The notes: generated from the sequence alone by a model not told the origin. A stretch of 64,000 nucleotides of DNA from an uncultured Flavobacteriaceae bacterium (GCA_947486785.1 CANKUU010000016.1:22581-86580), one strand, 5' to 3'; shown: positions 35,817 through 48,100, counted from the first letter of the stretch. Translations and numbers: made by a program.

Positions 35817-37022
35817 TTAAAAAATAAGAAAATTGATATCACTATAAGGTAAGTCGAACCATTCACCTACCGATTTATTTGTTAGTATACCATGATACAT
35901 GTATAAACCGTTTCGAATGCCTTTATCAAAACGAAGTGAATTTTCTAAGCCTCCATCTTCGCCTAATTTTAATAGGTAAGGCGTAAATATGTTACTAATT
36001 GAAATAGAGGCTGTTTTTGGATATCTAGAGGGTATGTTAGGCACAGCATAATGAATAACACCAAATTTTTCAGTAGTAGGTTTTTCGTGGCTGGTGATTT
36101 CGCTAGTTTCAAAACATCCTCCCATATCAATACTAACATCAATAATAACAGCACCCTTTTTCATGGTTTCAACCATGTCGTTGGTAACCACTACTGGTGA
36201 ACGATTCTGACCTCGAGTAGCACCAATAGCAACATCACATCTTCGAAGTGCTTTCTTTAAGTTTTTTGGTTGAATTGTAGAGGTGTATATCGTTTGTTTT
36301 AAATTCGTTTGAATTTTTCGCAATTTAGTGATTGAGTTGTCAAAAAGACGAATGTTTGCCCCTAAGCCAAGAGCCGATCTTGCTGCAAATTCTCCTACGG
36401 TACCAGCTCCTATGATTACCACTTCAATAGGTGGTACACCACTTATATTGCCAAACATTAAACCGTTACCATCGTTGGTTGCTGCTAAAATTTCAGAGGC
36501 AATTAAAACAGATGATATACCTGCAATTTCACTTAAAGAGCGTACTACTGGAAACTTACCGTCTTCATCTCTAATATATTCGAAGGCTACCGCGGTTAAA
36601 CGTTTTTTAGCAAGAAGTTGAAAATATTCTTTGGTTTGTGTTTTAATTTGAAGTGCTGAAATTATTACACTCTGTGGTTTAATAAGTTCTAATTCTGCTA
36701 GGGTAGGAGGTTCTACCTTTAAAATTAGTGAACATGAAAACACTTTTTTTGTATCCTTTGTAACTTCAGCACCAGCTTCGGTATATTCTAAATCGGAATA
36801 AAATGCACCACCTCCAGCGCCCGATTCTATCATTACGCGATGCCCATTTGAAGTGATAGCATTAACAGCATCTGGGGTTAAACAAATTCTTTTTTCTTGA
36901 AATTGATTTTCTCGGGGTACTCCTATAAAGAGTTCACCTTTCTTCTTAAAAATTTCAAGAGTTTCTTCCTGTGGTAGTAATTGTTGCTTACTAAAAGGCG
37001 AGCTAGGTTGGTTCATATTCAT
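35817..37022 (-). CDS. ald: Alanine dehydrogenase
   Basis: This NAD-dependent enzyme interconverts alanine and pyruvate plus ammonia. It is 401 residues from the ATG at 37022; a further in-frame codon upstream adds nine residues with no family support, and a second ATG at 37016 is also possible. The N-terminal GVPRENQFQEKRICLTPDAV and the nucleotide-binding VVIIGAGTVGEFAARSALGLG are clear. The protein is longer than Bacillus Ald by an N-terminal 30 or so residues, as in other Bacteroidota. TAATTTTG on the minus strand (37058-37051) is a plausible -7 element with a 20- to 25-base leader. Confidence 0.9.
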   Translation of the reverse strand: MNMNQPSSPFSKQQLLPQEETLEIFKKKGELFIGVPRENQFQEKRICLTPDAVNAITSNGHRVMIESGAGGGAFYSDLEYTEAGAEVTKDTKKVFSCSLILKVEPPTLAELELIKPQSVIISALQIKTQTKEYFQLLAKKRLTAVAFEYIRDEDGKFPVVRSLSEIAGISSVLIASEILAATNDGNGLMFGNISGVPPIEVVIIGAGTVGEFAARSALGLGANIRLFDNSITKLRKIQTNLKQTIYTSTIQPKNLKKALRRCDVAIGATRGQNRSPVVVTNDMVETMKKGAVIIDVSIDMGGCFETSEITSHEKPTTEKFGVIHYAVPNIPSRYPKTASISISNIFTPYLLKLGEDGGLENSLRFDKGIRNGLYMYHGILTNKSVGEWFDLPYSDINFLIF

Positions 37023-37493
37023 AATTCTGATGGCCGAACTTCGACCCAATCAAAATTACAATTTTTAAATGAAATTTTGCTTATTGAGCCCTTCGCTAAA
37101 AATACACTATTTGGTCTTAAATTTAGATCGTACTATTTACGTGCTAGTATCTACAGATATTACCTTTTTTTAGAAGTACTTGTACATAATTAGCAACAAT
37201 TATTTTAGATAAGGATTAAAAAACGAAACAGATTTATTACATCAACTTTATCTGTTCGGCTAGTCACATGGCTTAACAACTTAGGAAAGCAATATATTCT
37301 GAAAATTAAATCCAAAATGATTTTTGAAAATAGTAAAGGGTTTAGCAATTACTTTTCTACGTTGTTGGCAAATCGTTTTTATTTTTTTACTAAGTTTTTT
37401 TTAATTCTGATATTTTTAAATAACGCTTTAGTTTTTTTGATATCAGATTCGTTTTTTAATTGCATTACGGCGCTCAATTTTCCGTTTTAAATT
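37023..37493. other. 470-base AT-rich intergenic region upstream of ald
   Basis: CAAAATTA (37051-37058; TAATTTTG on the minus strand) is the likely ald -7 element. Beyond it I see no credible ORF, hairpin or repeat, only AT-rich sequence with several T-runs (37380-37410 and around 37436). It borders the decayed gene at 37494-37920, so part of it may be eroded coding DNA. Confidence 0.5.
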
Positions 37494-37920
37494 TTAGACT
37501 GAGTCTTTTTTGCCGAAAAATTGCTTTTCTGTTGTTATTTTTGGTAGGATTCTATTCTTGAACCCATCAAAGTCGAATTCTGCAAACTCTGCATTACTAA
37601 GTGATGTTTTAGGAACGTTGGTATTGATTAATAAAATGCTAAAATTTCCCATTCTATCATTTAAATAAATTGCATTGCTATTTGATACTCCCTCCCGATC
37701 CATTTAGTAGTGCATTAAGGTCGTCATCATTATCGGTATTAGCTATACTCATATCTCCAAACTTAGTGCTAATGAATGGTGTATTTGAAACCATAATAAA
37801 TACACCTGTACCATTATTTGAATAGCGAGGTAAAAAATATGCTCCTTGATGTGCTATTGCTTTTAAAACCTTTTATTTGGTTTCTTTTACATCTGGGCTT
37901 ACTTTATGAATAAGTTTATT
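37494..37920 (-). pseudogene. Decayed gene with an internal stop and a frameshift
   Basis: On the minus strand three pieces can be joined: KLIHKVSPDVKETK ending at a TAA (37875-37873); then in the same frame KVLKAIAHQGAYFLPRYSNN onward, ending at a TAG (37680-37678); then, in another frame from about 37703, NSNAIYLNDRMGNFSILLIN to a TGA-region stop at 37494. The two last pieces overlap near GSGGS/SNSNA, as expected from a single indel. No start codon remains, and the 5' end runs into the aminopeptidase terminator. I do not recognise the family. A 69-codon ORF within it (37494-37703) would probably be annotated as a hypothetical protein. Confidence 0.55.
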
Positions 37921-37935
37921 CGTATAACAAGTAAA

Positions 37936-37962
37936 AAAAAGCCTCCTTTTTAAAGGAGGCTT
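37936..37962 (-). terminator. Terminator of the M42 aminopeptidase gene
   Basis: AAGCCTCCTTT (37939-37949) and AAAGGAGGCTT (37952-37962) make an 11-bp stem with a two-base loop; the minus strand continues with a T-run. It begins 6 bases after the stop. Confidence 0.9.
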
Positions 37963-37967
37963 AGTTG

Positions 37968-39056
37968 TTAATCGAAGTAACTAAAAGTTTCTCCTTCTTT
38001 AATCTGTAAAAGAGTCTCGTAAATGAGTCGAATTACATTTTCAACATCATCACGATGTACGGTTTCAACAGTAGTGTGCATATACCTTAGCGGTAAAGAA
38101 ATTAAAGCCGATGCAACACCGCCATTACTGTAAGCAAAAGCATCTGTATCTGTACCTGTAGACCTAGAAGCAGCCATTCGTTGAAACGGAATATTATTTG
38201 CTTCAGCAGTTTCTATAATACGTTCACGTAGTTTATTTTGAACAGCAGGAGCATAAGAAATAACAGGGCCGGCACCCATTTCAGTATGCCCTTGAGTTTT
38301 CTTTTCTATCATGGGCGTGGTAGTATCATGACATACATCGGTAACAATAGCCACATTAGGCTTTATGGTATGCGTAATCATTTCGGCACCGCGAAGACCT
38401 ATCTCTTCTTGAACAGAGTTGGTTATGTATAAGCCAAAAGGAAGCTTCTTTTTATTTTCAAACAAAAGTCTAGCGACTTCAGCAATCATAAAGCCACCTG
38501 CACGATTATCAATTGCTCTGCAAACAAATTTATCTTTATTTAATATTTGAAATTCATCAGGGTAGGTAATAACACAACCTACATGAACTCCCATTTTTAA
38601 AACTTCTTCTTTATCTTTTGCTCCAATATCTATAAATATATTATCTGGTTTTGGTGGCTTTTCATTTGCTCTGTTTCTTGTATGAATTGCGGGCCAACCA
38701 AAAACACCTTTTACATATCCATTTTTAGTATGAATATTTACCCATTTTGATGGTGCAATTTGATGATCACTTCCACCGTTTCTAATAACATAAAGTAAGC
38801 CATTATCTGAAATGTAATTTACATACCAAGATATTTCATCAGAATGACCTTCAATAACAACTTTGTATTTAGCATCGGGGTTAATTACCGCTACGGCAGA
38901 ACCGTATGTGTCGGTAATAAAAGTATCTACATAAGGTTTCAAATACTCCATCCATAATTTTTGCCCCTCCCATTCATAACCCGTAGGAGCTGCGTTATTT
39001 AAGTATTTTTCAAAAAAGGCGATAGACTTTTTTGTAAGAATTTTTTTATTTGCCAT
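37968..39056 (-). CDS. M42 family aminopeptidase
   Basis: This is a 362-residue cytosolic metallo-aminopeptidase (glutamyl aminopeptidase/TET type), which trims peptides as large oligomers. Likely metal and catalytic residues are His71 in EGHSDEI, Asp183 in RAIDNRAGG, Glu217/Glu218 in SVQEEIGLRGAE, Asp240 in VTDVCHDTT and a C-terminal His in RYMHTTVETVH. There is no signal peptide. The gene is divergent from the DUF4294 gene, an arrangement I recall as conserved in Flavobacteriaceae. Confidence 0.92.
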   Translation of the reverse strand: MANKKILTKKSIAFFEKYLNNAAPTGYEWEGQKLWMEYLKPYVDTFITDTYGSAVAVINPDAKYKVVIEGHSDEISWYVNYISDNGLLYVIRNGGSDHQIAPSKWVNIHTKNGYVKGVFGWPAIHTRNRANEKPPKPDNIFIDIGAKDKEEVLKMGVHVGCVITYPDEFQILNKDKFVCRAIDNRAGGFMIAEVARLLFENKKKLPFGLYITNSVQEEIGLRGAEMITHTIKPNVAIVTDVCHDTTTPMIEKKTQGHTEMGAGPVISYAPAVQNKLRERIIETAEANNIPFQRMAASRSTGTDTDAFAYSNGGVASALISLPLRYMHTTVETVHRDDVENVIRLIYETLLQIKEGETFSYFD

Positions 39057-39112
39057 TTATATCTATTTAAAAGTCTAAGTTACTAATAATCGTAATTAAT
39101 TAATAATAAGCT

Positions 39113-39145
39113 TTTGTATTTATCGTTAATTTGGCAAGACTTTTG
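39113..39145 (+). promoter_or_regulatory. Likely promoter of the DUF4294 gene
   Basis: TTTG (39113-39116), 21 bases, then GACTTTTG (39138-39145), one mismatch from TANNTTTG. The predicted start (about 39151) is at the first ATG, which would favour initiation at the third in-frame ATG (39161). Confidence 0.4.
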
Positions 39146-39151
39146 CCTTAA

Positions 39152-39850
39152 ATGATGAAGATGAAAAAATTAGCGCTACTAATCGGTTGTTTAATAGTCG
39201 GTAGCCTGGGGAGAGCTCAGGTGAAAGAAAAACGTTTAGATTCTATAACAGAAAAGATGATCATTCTTGAAGGTGATTCTATCTTTAGAAGTGCTATAGA
39301 CCTCGATGAGGTGTATCTTTTTGGAAAACTTAAGTTTCCAGATTATAAAACCAAACTAAAATATTACATCTTGAGGCGTAAGACAATGAAAGTGTATCCG
39401 TATGCAAAATTGGCAGCTGAACGCTTGGTAGAATTAAATGATAGTATTGATAAGATAAAGAAAAAATCTAAACGTAAACGATATACAAAAAAAATTCAAA
39501 AATATATTGAAGATGAGTTTTCTGAGGAGCTCAAAAAATTAACCCGTACCGAAGGTCAAATTTTAATAAAGCTTATTTACAGACAAACAGGTAAAACCGC
39601 TTTTGATTTGGTTAAAGAATTGCGAAGCGGTTGGCGTGCTTTTTGGTATAGTACAACTGCAAAAATGTTTAATATTACCTTAAAGGAAAAGTTTAATCCC
39701 AAAAAAGTACATCAAGATTATCTCATTGAAGATATTTTACAACGTGCTTTTGCAAAAGATCAACTCGAAAGGCAAAAATCGGTGCTAGATTATAATTACG
39801 CAACCCTAAATAACAAATGGGGTAAGGTAGATAAGAAAAATAAAAAATAA
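39152..39850 (+). CDS. DUF4294 family exported protein
   Basis: This is a 232-residue protein with a signal peptide (MKKLALLIGCLIVGSLGRAQ, ending near residue 23). The conserved core is LDEVYLFGKLKFPDYKTKLKY, then YYILRRKTMKVYPYAKLAAERL and the later ILIKLIYRQTGKTAFDLVKELR and GWRAFWYSTTAKMF blocks of DUF4294. The rest is very basic and helical. Function is unknown; export and high charge suggest an envelope role. Three clustered ATGs (39152, 39155 and 39161) are possible starts; the third gives the most usual signal peptide. Confidence 0.85.
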   Translation: MMKMKKLALLIGCLIVGSLGRAQVKEKRLDSITEKMIILEGDSIFRSAIDLDEVYLFGKLKFPDYKTKLKYYILRRKTMKVYPYAKLAAERLVELNDSIDKIKKKSKRKRYTKKIQKYIEDEFSEELKKLTRTEGQILIKLIYRQTGKTAFDLVKELRSGWRAFWYSTTAKMFNITLKEKFNPKKVHQDYLIEDILQRAFAKDQLERQKSVLDYNYATLNNKWGKVDKKNKK

Positions 39851-39890
39851 ATAGTTGAATACCTAAGCCATTTACAAAAAAAATAGCAAC

Positions 39891-40118
39891 TTATTTTTTT
39901 CTGCTAAATATGGCCTCCATAAGCACTTTAATACTATAAAACCCCATTCCAATTGCTGCAATAGCAAGTAAGAAGCCAATGATAGCTACAGGCCAAAAAA
40001 AAGGATGACCTTCGTTTTTAAATGCCTGATATAAAACAACGGGTGCCAAAAACATTAAAGCAATTGTATACGCAATACACTTAAAACCTTTTACCAGTAA
40101 ATCTTTATCGGTGGTCAT
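39891..40118 (-). CDS. Small two-span membrane protein (DUF6095-like)
   Basis: This is a 75-residue protein with two hydrophobic helices (about 12-30 and 41-62) separated by KNEGHPFFW and ending KRKK-like (FSRKK). This matches a small flavobacterial family I recall as DUF6095; its function is unknown. The start at 40118 faces the divergent glycerate kinase gene 69 bases away. A CAAATATA element (40170-40177) reads TATATTTG on its strand and might serve as its -7 box. Confidence 0.7.
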   Translation of the reverse strand: MTTDKDLLVKGFKCIAYTIALMFLAPVVLYQAFKNEGHPFFWPVAIIGFLLAIAAIGMGFYSIKVLMEAIFSRKK

Positions 40119-40187
40119 AGTACTTATTTTATGCAGTAAATTAACAGTTAATTAAGTGTACTTTTAAAGCAAATATAGAACTTAAGC

Positions 40188-41312
40188 ATGAAAATTTTAT
40201 TAATTCCTGATAAGTTTAAAGGATCATTAACGGCAAAAGAAGTAGCAAGGGCATTAGTTAAGGGGCTAAAACAAGTACAACCTTTGTGCGATATAAATAG
40301 TGTAGTTGCTTCTGACGGTGGAGATGGTTTTTTAGATGCTATTTCAGCGGTAAATACATGTGACAGTATAAAAGTTAAGAGTGTTGATCCACTTGGCAGG
40401 CCTCTTTTATCAGAATACCTTTTCGATTCAGTGCAAAAAAGTGCATATATTGAGCTGGCTAAAACGTCAGGTTTAACCTTATTAAAGGGGCACAAAAATA
40501 ATATAATGCAAGCATCTACCTACGGTACGGGCTTAGTAATTAAAGATGCTATTTTAAGAAAGTGCAAATCGATTTATTTGGGTTTAGGGGGTAGCGCAAC
40601 CAATGACGCTGGCATAGGTATTGCTAAAGCTTTAGGTTTTTACTTTTTAGATGAAAATAATGAGCAATTGCCTGCTAGCGCTGAGCATCTTTCTAATATA
40701 AAATCAATACATAAAAAAAGTAATAGTTTGCCTTTAAATGAGGTTTCTTTTTTTGCCGTAAACGACGTTGCTAATCCCTTATTTGGTGCTAATGGTGCAG
40801 CATATACTTATGCGAAGCAGAAAGGCGCTAGTGCAAAAGCAATTGAAAAGTTAGATAAAGGCTTGCGAGATTTTGATGAAGTAGTAAATAAAATTAAAAT
40901 AAATAATTTTGCTGCTCAATCTGGTTCTGGGGCTGCAGGAGGTACTGCTTATGGTTTAAAGGTTTTTTGCGATGCTGAATTTATTTCTGGAACTGATTTT
41001 TTATTTAAAATTGCAAAGGTTGAAGAACTAATGAAAAATGAAGGTTTTGATTATATTGTTACTGGTGAGGGTAAATTAGACAAGCAAACCGCACATGGAA
41101 AGCTCATAAAAGGAGTTGTAGATCTAGGTATCCGATTTAACGTACCAGTTATTGTGGTTTGCGGTAAATTTGAAGCTCCTGAAAATGATGAAGTAATTAA
41201 AAAAACAAAGGCAATTCTAGAAATTCATAAACCCTCTTTTTCTGAAGCGTATAGCATGCTAAACGCCTCAAGGTTAATACAGCAAGAAATAGCTACTTAT
41301 TTTGCGGCATAG
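40188..41312 (+). CDS. Glycerate kinase
   Basis: This is a 374-residue glycerate 2-kinase of the GarK/GlxK family, phosphorylating glycerate for entry into glycolysis. Hallmarks are MKILLIPDKFKGSLTAKEVA at the start, VVASDGGDGFLDAI (about 40-53), the glycine-rich GLGGSATNDAGIG (about 132-144), GSGAAGGTAYGL and VTGEGKLDKQTAHGK (about 288-302). It is adjacent to no glyoxylate genes, so its feed pathway cannot be told. Start ATG at 40188. Confidence 0.93.
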   Translation: MKILLIPDKFKGSLTAKEVARALVKGLKQVQPLCDINSVVASDGGDGFLDAISAVNTCDSIKVKSVDPLGRPLLSEYLFDSVQKSAYIELAKTSGLTLLKGHKNNIMQASTYGTGLVIKDAILRKCKSIYLGLGGSATNDAGIGIAKALGFYFLDENNEQLPASAEHLSNIKSIHKKSNSLPLNEVSFFAVNDVANPLFGANGAAYTYAKQKGASAKAIEKLDKGLRDFDEVVNKIKINNFAAQSGSGAAGGTAYGLKVFCDAEFISGTDFLFKIAKVEELMKNEGFDYIVTGEGKLDKQTAHGKLIKGVVDLGIRFNVPVIVVCGKFEAPENDEVIKKTKAILEIHKPSFSEAYSMLNASRLIQQEIATYFAA

Positions 41313-41372
41313 ATGAACTCATTTAATTTAAAGATTTAATTTCTAAAGCTTAAAGCTTAAAGTTTAAAAGCG

Positions 41373-42266
41373 CTACTTAATAGTAATAGTTTTTGTAAAA
41401 GTTTGGCATATGGCAAAGTAACCTAAAACAAAATTATCTGAATTCTCAATAGTATTAGAAGAGTTAGTATTATCAAAATTGGTCACATTTAAAATATTTC
41501 CACGAACGGCAGCAGAAGGGGTTTGAAAAGGGTCTTGGTTTATACCAGATTGAACAATTAATTGATTCATGTAATTATAAAAAGGCTCATCAACCCCCAA
41601 CAAACTTATTTCTATGGTTCGACCTTTTTTTACTCTATTGTCATAAAAATAAGAAAATGTGAATGATTGTCCGTTGTAAAATTTATCCTCGGTAACTAAG
41701 TAATCTCCAAAATCTAAATCAACCAAATAAAAGTCTGACCTATCGTTTTCATCTAAAAAAGTAACCTCAACTTCTGTTTCTTCGCCAGTAAACAAGGTGT
41801 CGCTGCCTTGAACTAGACTTACTAAAGGTACAGAAGGAACAAACCTGGTTATTGCAAGGTATTTTTGATTGTTATGTTCAATTGTTAATTTTAACTCACC
41901 TTTTGTAAAAAAATTAGTCCCTTTAGAGCCCTCATATACGCCAGGGGCCACCTCAAATAGTGGTAGCTCTTGAGTATCTAATGGCTCAGATGGAATATAG
42001 TCTTGATTAATAATACTTATACTACTGAGACTGGCAGGTGTTATTTCGCCAAAAAAAGAATTAGTTAATGAAGCTATCACACGAACGGTAGTCGTATTTT
42101 GGCTTGTGTCTAACCTAATAAGAGCATCAATAGATAAGCGAGGTGATGCTTTAGGCACTTCTACATCAACAACATCTTCACAACCTACAGCTAACACTAA
42201 AACAAGTAATAAAGCAAAAAAGTGGTAAAATTGTTTACGTATATATGTATCAATCATCTTTTGCAT
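41373..42266 (-). CDS. DUF4249 outer-membrane-associated lipoprotein
   Basis: This is a 297-residue predicted lipoprotein: a hydrophobic N-terminus ends at AVGCEDVVDVEVP, where the Cys (residue 29) would be lipidated. The mature part is a beta-rich domain with the DUF4249 landmarks RLSIDALIRLDTS and TAEIEV-like strands, and it ends TFTKTITIK. DUF4249 proteins are typically encoded with a carboxypeptidase-like-regulatory TonB receptor, as here (42768-45167), and may help the receptor to bind its ligand. An alternative start three codons downstream is equally possible. Confidence 0.85.
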   Translation of the reverse strand: MQKMIDTYIRKQFYHFFALLLVLVLAVGCEDVVDVEVPKASPRLSIDALIRLDTSQNTTTVRVIASLTNSFFGEITPASLSSISIINQDYIPSEPLDTQELPLFEVAPGVYEGSKGTNFFTKGELKLTIEHNNQKYLAITRFVPSVPLVSLVQGSDTLFTGEETEVEVTFLDENDRSDFYLVDLDFGDYLVTEDKFYNGQSFTFSYFYDNRVKKGRTIEISLLGVDEPFYNYMNQLIVQSGINQDPFQTPSAAVRGNILNVTNFDNTNSSNTIENSDNFVLGYFAICQTFTKTITIK

Positions 42267-42311
42267 TGATTTGTCGTTTGGTTCATTTTTATAAAGAATG
42301 TTACTATTTTG

Positions 42312-42764
42312 TCATTCTAAATTGGTTATAAGCTTAGCGTTGATATTGCTATTAAAATCTAATGTATTTTTAAATTCAGAATTTTTATTAGTGTAAAAAA
42401 GCCCTCGTTGGTGGTAATTCGCCTGCATTTTATTAAAGCTAGCAGAAGTGCTTGATAGAAATAAAATAGAGATAATTTTATAAGGTGTTAGCGTTTTTTC
42501 TTCAACAATACTAAACCCTATATTTTTACATAGTTTGGCGAAAATAGTAATTGTTTGTAGAAAAGTATGGGTTGTTTTTTTTAAAAGAAGAGAATTAGCA
42601 GACAATATGATTTTTAAAAAAACTAACAATTTTTTTCGATTTGCTTGAATAATTTTATCAAAAAGCTTCGTTGTCTGCCGTTTATATAAACTAAGTTGAC
42701 CGATATAGAAATAAGCCCAAAAGCACAAAATGTTAACTAGTAAAAATGAAATACGACACTTCAT
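42312..42764 (-). CDS. Unrecognised 150-residue ORF within the TonB receptor operon
   Basis: This ORF begins 3 bases after the stop of the TonB receptor and ends 45 bases before the DUF4249 start, so it fills the operon neatly. The N-terminus is hydrophobic (about residues 5-22, a possible signal peptide or anchor); the rest is rich in Lys, Ser, Asn and Leu and ends with KNTLDFNSNINAKLI. The single cysteine-containing helix region has no known motif. The tight spacing favours a real gene; the odd composition leaves chance possible. Confidence 0.45.
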   Translation of the reverse strand: MKCRISFLLVNILCFWAYFYIGQLSLYKRQTTKLFDKIIQANRKKLLVFLKIILSANSLLLKKTTHTFLQTITIFAKLCKNIGFSIVEEKTLTPYKIISILFLSSTSASFNKMQANYHQRGLFYTNKNSEFKNTLDFNSNINAKLITNLE

Positions 42765-42767
42765 ATT

Positions 42768-45167
42768 TTAAAATTTGAAGTTATAAGTTATTGCAGGTAC
42801 AATACCAAAAATGGAGGTACGTATAGCTTCATTTGTGCCTGAATCAACATTTCTTCGAAAGTTAATAGAGGCAGCGTTCTTTCGCGAATACACATTGTAA
42901 ATACTAAAAACCCATTGGCCTTTGTAATTGCGATTTATATTTTTTTGTGGTGTTAAGGTAGCAGAAATATCTATTCGATGATAATCTGGTAAGCGTTCTT
43001 TATTACGCAATCCAAAATAAGGTACGGTAAGACCTTGAAATTTAAATTGACCTACAGGATAGTTGGTGGGTTGGCCAGTTTGGTACACAAAATTAGAATT
43101 AAAACTCCATTTTTTATTCCATTCATAGCTAGCGAATAATGAAATATCATGTGTTTTATCGTAAGGCGTATTATACCACTTTCCAAAATTAATTCCGGTT
43201 TCTAAGTCCGATATGCCGTTATCAATACTTGAAACTCTGCCAGGTGTACGTTGCTCAGATTTAGATAAGGTGTATGCCAGCCATCCTTGAAATTTACCTG
43301 TGTTTTTTCTAAATAAGACTTCTAAACCATAGGCTCTGGCCTCACCGTTTAAAATTACAGTTTCTATTGCGTCATTAGCAATTAAATTAGCCCCATCAAT
43401 ATAATCAATTCTGTTTTGTACTTTTTTGTAAAAACCTTCTGTTTCAAAAGAGAACATATTATTGTTTATATCTTTAAAAAAGCCTAGTGCGTATTGATCT
43501 AATAGTTGCGCTTTAGTAAAAGGCCCACTTGGTGTCCACACATCTAATGGGGTAGGAGAGCTCGTATTTGAAAGTAAGTGTAAGTATTGGGCAAGCCTAG
43601 TATAACTAGCTTTAAAAGAAATATTATCGTTTAGCCTATAAGACAATGATAACCTTGGTTCAAAATTACTAAAGGTGGCTAAATTTTCTCCACCTTTCGC
43701 ATTAATACTCCTAATTGGTTCTGCTTTTTGATAGATGAGTTGAGATGGGTCAAAAACAACAGGATTATCATTTTTATATACGTTTAATTGATCTTGACCT
43801 AAACGAATAAAATGACTAAATCTTAGACCGTAGCCCAAGCTTAAATTTTTAAACACATCATGCTCAGCATAAACATAAGCAGCAAACTCATTGGCGTACT
43901 TTTTTGTAAGTTGCTTTTCGATTATGCCAGATGCTGCATTGCTAGGTTCAATTTTACCAGGGTTAAAGCGGTAATAAATAGTATTGATACCATAATTTAT
44001 TTGAAGTTTATCGCTTAAATAGTGCTTGAGGTCATATTTAAGGTTAAAGTTTTTAATACCTGAATTCCAATCAAAACCAACGAAATCAAGTTTAAGTCCG
44101 TAATAATAATCCGAATATATTAAGGATAAGTTAGAGAATAGCTTATCTGAGAATAAATGATTCCAGCGAAAATTGCCTACAGAATTACCGTAAGTGTTAA
44201 CAAAGCTATTATTAATACCAAATACATCTCTGCCAAAATATCCAGATAGATATACGCTATTTTTATCGTTTAAATGATAGCTAAGTTTGGTATTTAGATC
44301 AAAAAAATATGCAGAATTATCTTGGTTAAACAAAGGTAAAAATAGATGAGCGTATGATCCCCGCCCACCGATTAAGAAAGCAGCTTTATCTTTTTTGATG
44401 GGCCCCTCTATTAATAATCGACTTGCAACAAGGCCAATACCACCGTTTATTTTCAGTTCTTTGCTATTGCCTTCTTTTTGAAATATATCTAATACTGATG
44501 AAACTCTACCTCCGTATTGAGCTGGAATTCCACCTTTGTAAAGTTTGATATCTTTTATAGCGTCGGGATTAAAAACGGAGAAAAAACCAAACAGATGCGA
44601 AGAATTGAAGATAATAGCTTCATCTAATAAAATTAAGTTTTGATCTGTTGCTCCGCCTCTTACATTAAAGCCCGAAGCACCTTCACCCGCATTGGTTACA
44701 CCAGGTAATAGGAGTATAGATTTGATAACATCTACCTCGCCAAGCACTACTGGTATTTTTTTAATAGTCGCTACCGACATAGCGTTAACACTCATTTGTG
44801 GTGTTGTTATATCTAACTTTTCAACATCTTCCGTAACAATAACTTCTTGCAACTGTTCTGTAGCTTGATGCATCTGAAAATTACTTCTTCGATCTTCAGT
44901 TAGCACTATCTGTTGTACTATTTCTTTAAATCCTAAATAACTCACCTGAATTTTATATTCGCCTTCGGGTAAGGTTATGGAGTAAAAACCATATTCATTT
45001 GTAGTTGCACCGGTAAGAAGTTCAGGTACGGCAATTGTAACACCAATAAGACTTTCATTACTTAATGCCTCTGTAACGGTACCGCTTAAGGTGTATTTTT
45101 TTTGAGAGAAGCTAAAATATGAAACACATAAAAAAAGAATATACAAGACCGTTTTAGGTGAACGCAT
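42768..45167 (-). CDS. TonB-dependent receptor with carboxypeptidase-D-like N-terminal domain
   Basis: This is a 799-residue outer-membrane receptor: signal peptide (about 1-21), carboxypeptidase-D-like domain with YTLSGTVTEALSNESLIGVT and the YGFYSITLPEGEYKIQVSYLGF segment (about 24-90), plug domain around PQMSVNAMSVATIKKIPVV and GASGFNVRGGATDQNLILLD, then a barrel ending YNFKF. It lacks an STN domain, so it is not expected to signal to a FecR protein. It is the first gene of a three-gene operon with the unknown ORF and the DUF4249 lipoprotein. The ligand is unknown. Confidence 0.93.
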   Translation of the reverse strand: MRSPKTVLYILFLCVSYFSFSQKKYTLSGTVTEALSNESLIGVTIAVPELLTGATTNEYGFYSITLPEGEYKIQVSYLGFKEIVQQIVLTEDRRSNFQMHQATEQLQEVIVTEDVEKLDITTPQMSVNAMSVATIKKIPVVLGEVDVIKSILLLPGVTNAGEGASGFNVRGGATDQNLILLDEAIIFNSSHLFGFFSVFNPDAIKDIKLYKGGIPAQYGGRVSSVLDIFQKEGNSKELKINGGIGLVASRLLIEGPIKKDKAAFLIGGRGSYAHLFLPLFNQDNSAYFFDLNTKLSYHLNDKNSVYLSGYFGRDVFGINNSFVNTYGNSVGNFRWNHLFSDKLFSNLSLIYSDYYYGLKLDFVGFDWNSGIKNFNLKYDLKHYLSDKLQINYGINTIYYRFNPGKIEPSNAASGIIEKQLTKKYANEFAAYVYAEHDVFKNLSLGYGLRFSHFIRLGQDQLNVYKNDNPVVFDPSQLIYQKAEPIRSINAKGGENLATFSNFEPRLSLSYRLNDNISFKASYTRLAQYLHLLSNTSSPTPLDVWTPSGPFTKAQLLDQYALGFFKDINNNMFSFETEGFYKKVQNRIDYIDGANLIANDAIETVILNGEARAYGLEVLFRKNTGKFQGWLAYTLSKSEQRTPGRVSSIDNGISDLETGINFGKWYNTPYDKTHDISLFASYEWNKKWSFNSNFVYQTGQPTNYPVGQFKFQGLTVPYFGLRNKERLPDYHRIDISATLTPQKNINRNYKGQWVFSIYNVYSRKNAASINFRRNVDSGTNEAIRTSIFGIVPAITYNFKF

Positions 45168-45240
45168 AAAATATTTTTTATAAAAATAACAAGAAAAAAT
45201 AGGTTAGATTTAACTTTAATTTAGATTTTTAACTAAAATA

Positions 45241-45273
45241 AAAAGACCTTTACAAGAGGTGTAAAGGTCTTTT
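45241..45273 (-). terminator. Terminator of icd
   Basis: AAAAGACCTTTAC (45241-45253) and GTAAAGGTCTTTT (45261-45273) form a perfect 13-bp stem; the minus strand continues into a T-rich end. It lies 18 bases after the icd stop. Confidence 0.9.
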
Positions 45274-45291
45274 TAATTATATAAAGTTAGC

Positions 45292-48100
<2,809 letters not shown>

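Noticed and set aside
37494..37703. 69-codon ORF as an intact gene
   Set aside because: An adjoining frame continues the same protein upstream with a stop and an indel, so it is treated as the 3' end of a pseudogene.
41345..41368. Short tandem AAGCTTA-like repeats after the glycerate kinase gene
   Set aside because: Only two to three imperfect units; AT-rich chance is sufficient.
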